Source: Hydnum rufescens UP504
Taxonomy: Eukaryota; Basidiomycota; Agaricomycetes; Cantharellales; Hydnaceae
DNA length: 24,080 bases
Reading direction: 5' to 3'
Assembly: GCA_014904985.1 (NCBI GenBank)
Contig: MU129280.1
Span: forward strand, 1-24,080
Part shown: piece after piece, positions 20,438-24,080 of the stretch
How positions within the stretch are numbered: the stretch's first letter is position 1
Layout of the letters: every line of letters begins with the position of its first letter
The notes under the pieces: generated by a model
Database searches by the model: none
Seen by the model: the letters and a program-made list of their open reading frames with translations, nothing else
What the model was told of the DNA's origin: nothing
Made by a program: the position numbers and the translations under genes

Positions 20438-21534
20438 TAGGGGTTTTCTGCCAATGTTCAGAAGAAAACTAGAGCAAGTCGAACGACAGAGTCTAGACTT
20501 AGTCTTTAGTAAACGACAAAGGACTGGTTCTTATTACTGAGATAGGCGTAGGAATCAAGGGCTGGATATAGGGGTAGAGAGAGTGTGTGGAGGGTTTGGA
20601 TGAAAGAGATGAAAGGTTGAAAGGTTGGTGAATAAGGGCTAAAGCATGAGAAGGGTGTGAAGTTGATCAAGAACTTAGGTAAGACTTGTTACAGGTTACT
20701 AAGGGCCTTAAATCCTCTCCAAGTGTACTGAAGATCTTCCTCTTGATAAGCTGTGCTAGACTTATTTATGCTAGGCTTAAGCTATTGAGGGCTTGGTCTT
20801 CCAATACTTGTGAAGTCAGATTTCTCCTTTTCTACTGTAGAACTTAGTCTAGTGTGGCTAAGGTGATCTGGTTGCATGAAGAAAAGAGGGATTGCTAGGG
20901 AGCTACCTCCAGATTTCTTCTGGGTGTGTGAAGAATAGAGAGACTGCCAGGGGCTACCTCTGAATTTCTTGTCTTTCTACCTAAGATTCCCCCTCCTTTT
21001 ATGCCTGTCAGAGAGCCCCTATTACAAAGCATTCCCCTGTCTAGTTATAGAAGGATGGGAAATGAACCTTTTGTTCTATCCTAAAAATAACCTATGACTC
21101 ATATGCCTTATTGTTCCTAAATGAACTTATTGTTCTACCCTAAAAATATCTTATGACTCACACATTCTAGAAGGGTGTAGCACAGCAATGGTTCTAGAAG
21201 GGTGGAGTCCATGTTCTAGAAGAGCACAGCATCTCCTAATGGTGTTGCTATGGTGCCTTTATGAGGTCTAATTTAGGGTTGCTATGGCCCTTAATGTTTC
21301 CCTCAATATTGACTACCATTTATGGATCAAAAGGACTCTTAAGTCCCAAGGCTAGCCTTACCAGGTTACCTAATTACATGTCTAGGTCACGTGGCTTTAC
21401 TAGTGTGGCTGCCTGGTAAGACTTAGAGCTGAAATAGCCTAAAAAGCATTTCTTTGACCCAGATATGCTTGTACTTCTACATTAGGTAAGCTTACTTTGA
21501 GTCACCAGGCACTTTCAGCCCAGTTACCCACCAC
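20438..21534. repeat. Noncoding DNA with small tandem duplications
   Basis: No gene is visible. A 52-bp-period duplication occurs at 20877-20970 (tgaagaaNagagNgaNtgc..., gctacctc...atttctt). A 59-bp-period duplication occurs at 21061-21162 (aatgaacNttNttgttctaNcc, atgactca). The word ttctagaagNg is repeated three times around 21164-21220. CpG is very scarce throughout. Confidence 0.6.
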
Positions 21535-21674
21535 AGGGTAGATGGGGGGGCTGGCTCTGAAGTTGAGGGGGGGACCTGAGGGGGCACTAAGAGGGTGAGG
21601 AGGCATCTAGCAGTCAGTCAAGTGGGGGGGGCTGTATTGGGGAGACAACAGTCACTAAAAAAATCAAGAGTCAT

Positions 21675-21707
21675 GCAAAAAGAGCAGCCAGAGGCTGCTC
21701 TTTTTGC
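21675..21707. repeat. Perfect 15-bp stem, 3-nt loop hairpin
   Basis: GCAAAAAGAGCAGCC, AGA, GGCTGCTCTTTTTGC. It is the tightest hairpin in the window. In a bacterium it would look like an intrinsic terminator; in fungal DNA it may be an inverted-repeat relic or a structured transcript. Confidence 0.75.
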
Positions 21708-21858
21708 ACCAAGCAATCATAACATACCTTATCACCACACCCCAGTCTCTACTGGGGTGGGGTGGCTTCTCCTGGGCTCTCAGTAGGGGATGAGGGTCAA
21801 GTTGAGTCAAGTTGATAAAAAAAAAAACTTTCAGCTCTTGCCAGAAAATTAAATCTGT

Positions 21859-22000
21859 GACTCAACACCAGCAATTGCCTGGTTCCAATAGCATATGATG
21901 TGGAGGTCAATACCACATAGCACAATGCAGTAAATAAATAAATAAAACAGTATAGATATTATATAGTGTATGCTTAGGGACAAAAACTAAAGCAAAAGAG
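21859..22000 (+). repeat. Dispersed repeat, copy 1
   Basis: It starts gactcaacaccagcaattgc and includes tatagatattatatagtg at 21951. The same landmarks recur in order at 22636-22775, so the two are diverged direct copies about 777 bp apart. Confidence 0.5.
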
Positions 22001-22635
22001 GCTGGTTGATGTCCATGTCAGGTGATTTGAGAGACAAATGGACATAGTGTGAGAAGGAAGATATACAGTACATTGAAACTGAGTTTATGGACAGAGAAGA
22101 TCAAGATGGATTGAATGGTGGTGCCTCCACCACAATCTGTGCAGAATTGATGGCAGGAGGTTGGTCAGGATGCTAAAAACAGGAAATGTTAGGCAGCTCC
22201 ACATTGGAGGCACCAAACTAATCATCCTCAGAGATGAGGAGAGAGCTAAATGAGATGAATCTAATGGTACAAAACAAAGGAAATTGGTGCAGAAATGGGG
22301 GAGATATGGGTGCCAGCTCATCAAAGAAAAAAATGCACATAAAAGATGAACCACTGCTCCAATTTCATTATAACCAGGACCATTGGAAAGAGGGAATCAA
22401 GGCCTTTCATGCCTTTCATTTAGGCCTGGGGTCCAAAAAAAATTTGTCAAGGGTTCCCCATACACTGTGATTTAGGGTACCCCCAGCCAAAACAGCAGCT
22501 GGATTGATGCTTGCAGGGTCACCACACAATCACAACCAATCCAGCCCCTGCATGCTGGAGGTAGAGCACCTCAGGTATGACAGAGTTGCTGCAGGGGCAG
22601 CTCTGTCTCCTCGGAGATGGTGTCCAGTGGACACA
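22001..22635. other. Noncoding DNA between the two dispersed repeat copies
   Basis: Short open frames on both strands resemble nothing known. An imperfect inverted word (cagagttgctgc / gcagctctg) lies near 22579-22603. There is no tRNA B-box. Confidence 0.4.
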
Positions 22636-22775
22636 GACTCAACACCGGCAATTGCTGGGTGTAATTAATATGGTTCTGCAAATCAATAGCATGCAACAGG
22701 AGGATGCAAGGGAAGATGTATTATATAACTAATATATAGATATTATTTAGTGCATAAAACCACAAGAAAACAAAA
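22636..22775 (+). repeat. Dispersed repeat, copy 2
   Basis: It starts gactcaacaccggcaattgc and includes tatagatattatttagtg near 22735. It overlaps the outer end of the left palindrome arm. Confidence 0.5.
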
Positions 22776-24068
22776 GTCAAAAGTCAAATTGATCACAATA
22801 CTGAAATGTACCATATGAAGAACTTGAAACACTATCTGGGACTCTGCTATGCATGGGATCAAGGCCATTCTGTGACATGGTGCTTATATATATGTCTAGT
22901 AACACATCAGGCCATGGGACACCAGTTGGACCTCCAGGGAGGCTCTAAATGCAGAAATTTCCTTATAAGGGTATGTTTATTTCCTCCACTAAAGGCTCAA
23001 ATCTGCACCTGAGGGGGAGATATTTGGAAGATGAGCCCTCCTACCATATGCCTATCCTGGTGAAACATTTGTGGAATTTTTTTATTTTTTTCCTTATTAG
23101 GATAAGTTTGTTTCCTTCACCACAGACTCAAATCTGCATGTAGGAGGAAAATATTTGGGGGATGAGATCTCCTATTGTATGCCCACCCACCAGAACATTT
23201 CCAAACACTTTGGAGTTCCTTCCTTATTAGGGTAAGTTTGTTTCCTTCACCAGGGGGTCAAATCAGCAGATGAGGGGGAGATATTTGGGATATAATATCT
23301 CTTCAGTTGTGCCTTCCAGACCCAAACATTTCTGGAAGTGTTCCCTTCCTTTTGATTTTTGGGGATATTGGCAGATACACTATAGTCCTGGTCCAACTGG
23401 CACAAGGACTTAGTGTATCTGCCAATATCCCCAAAAATCAAAAGGAAGGGAACACTTCCAGAAATGTTTGGGTCTGGAAGGCACAACTGAAGAGATATTA
23501 TATCCCAAATATCTCCCCCTCATCTGCTGATTTGACCCCCTGGTGAAGGAAACAAACTTACCCTAATAAGGAAGGAACTCCAAAGTGTTTGGAAATGTTC
23601 TGGTGGGGTGGGCATACAATAGGAGATCTCATCCCCCAAATATTTTCCTCTACATGCAGATTTGAGTCTGTGGTGAAGGAAACAAACTTATCCTAATAAG
23701 GAAAAAAATAAAAAAAATTCCACAAATGTTTCACCAGGATAGGCATATGGTAGGAGGGCTCATCTTCCAAATATCTCCCCTCAGGTGCAGATTTGAGCCT
23801 TTAGTGGAGGAAATAAACATACCCTTATAAGGAAATTTCTGCATTTAGAGCCTCCCTGGAGGTCCAACTGGTGTCCCATGGCCTGATGTGTTACTAGACA
23901 TATAATATAAGCACCATGTCACAGAATGGCCTTGATCCCATGCATAGCAGAGTCCCAGATAGTGTTTCAAGTTCTTCATATGGTCATTTCAGTATTGTGA
24001 TCAATTTGACTTTTGACTTTTGTTTTCTTGTGGTTTTATGCACTAAATAATATCTATATATTAGTTAT
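22725..24068. repeat. 1.34-kb near-perfect palindrome (two ~672-bp arms)
   Basis: Paired positions sum to 46,793 at the tip (23374/23419) and at the outer ends (22725/24068). The centre is a stem AGTCCT/AGGACT with a 15-nt loop at ~23390-23404. By eye I find about six differences between the arms, all single-base insertions or deletions (for example G5/G4, C3/C4, T7/T8 runs) and no substitutions. Both strands therefore carry almost the same short open frame across the centre, which is a by-product. The pattern is more like two reads of one molecule than two aged genomic copies. Confidence 0.92.
22961..23345 (+). repeat. Three ~130-bp tandem units in the left palindrome arm
   Basis: Units begin ccttataagggt (22961), ccttattaggat (23092) and ccttattagggt (23222). 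Each continues with a tttNttcctNca word, tcaaatcNgca and an agatatttgg or aaatatttgg word. The right arm shows the same three units inverted at about 23448-23832. Confidence 0.75.
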
Positions 24069-24080
24069 CTCTCTCTTTTT
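24067..24080 (+). other. Likely residual PacBio SMRTbell adapter sequence
   Basis: The window ends ATCTCTCTCTTTTT. The standard SMRTbell adapter begins ATCTCTCTCTTTTCC, so 13 of 14 bases agree, and palindrome homology ends exactly where the adapter-like bases begin. This suggests an untrimmed contig end. Confidence 0.65.

Noticed and set aside
22548..22610. tRNA-like segment (ggtagagcacct)
   Set aside because: There is no B-box, no matching acceptor stem and no anticodon arm.
23247..23546. Pair of near-identical short proteins on opposite strands
   Set aside because: They are mirror products of the palindrome centre, with no codon bias, domain or flanking gene signals.

Overview
The window looks like transposon-rich, gene-poor nuclear DNA from a mushroom-forming basidiomycete (Agaricomycetes). 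The evidence is short GT-AG introns of 48-72 bp, two KDZ-type transposase genes with their fungal cysteine-cluster domains, an expanded fungal HNH-nuclease-type gene, and heavy CpG loss. I see no rRNA, tRNA, CRISPR array or bacterial operon.

Layout. Positions 1-1031 hold the 3' part of an unrecognised plus-strand gene. Positions 1374-13297 form one 11.9-kb element bounded by very long terminal inverted repeats (1374-3326 and 11369-13297). Inside it are a minus-strand three-exon gene with an RNase H1 N-terminal (viroplasmin-like) domain (3482-4199, apparently intact), a plus-strand pseudogene of an uncharacterised Trp-rich fungal family (4437-6888), a 170-bp direct repeat (7141-7475), and an eleven-exon CxC2-type KDZ transposase pseudogene (7612-11274). 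Just outside the right repeat lies a second, unrelated KDZ transposase of the CxC1 type, intronless (13698-16796) and broken by eleven in-frame TGA codons but no TAA, TAG or visible frameshift. A decayed HNH-endonuclease-type gene follows (17844-18962). From 19 kb onward the DNA is noncoding: 21-bp and 16-bp minisatellites, hairpins, short tandem duplications, and a 1.34-kb near-perfect palindrome at the right edge.

Two themes tie the window together. First, decay by C-to-T change at CpG: nearly all stops in the broken genes are TGA in contexts that fit former CGA (Arg) codons, and copies of the same repeat differ mostly as CG versus TG or CA. This suggests the elements were, or are, targets of cytosine methylation. 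Second, the terminal palindrome is probably technical: its arms differ only by single-base indels, and the last 14 bases resemble the start of the PacBio SMRTbell adapter.

The best candidate for something little described is the 11.9-kb element: a KDZ transposase carried with an RNase H1-N-domain gene and a Trp-rich unknown gene between ~1.95-kb inverted repeats that contain internal ~135-bp tandem units.
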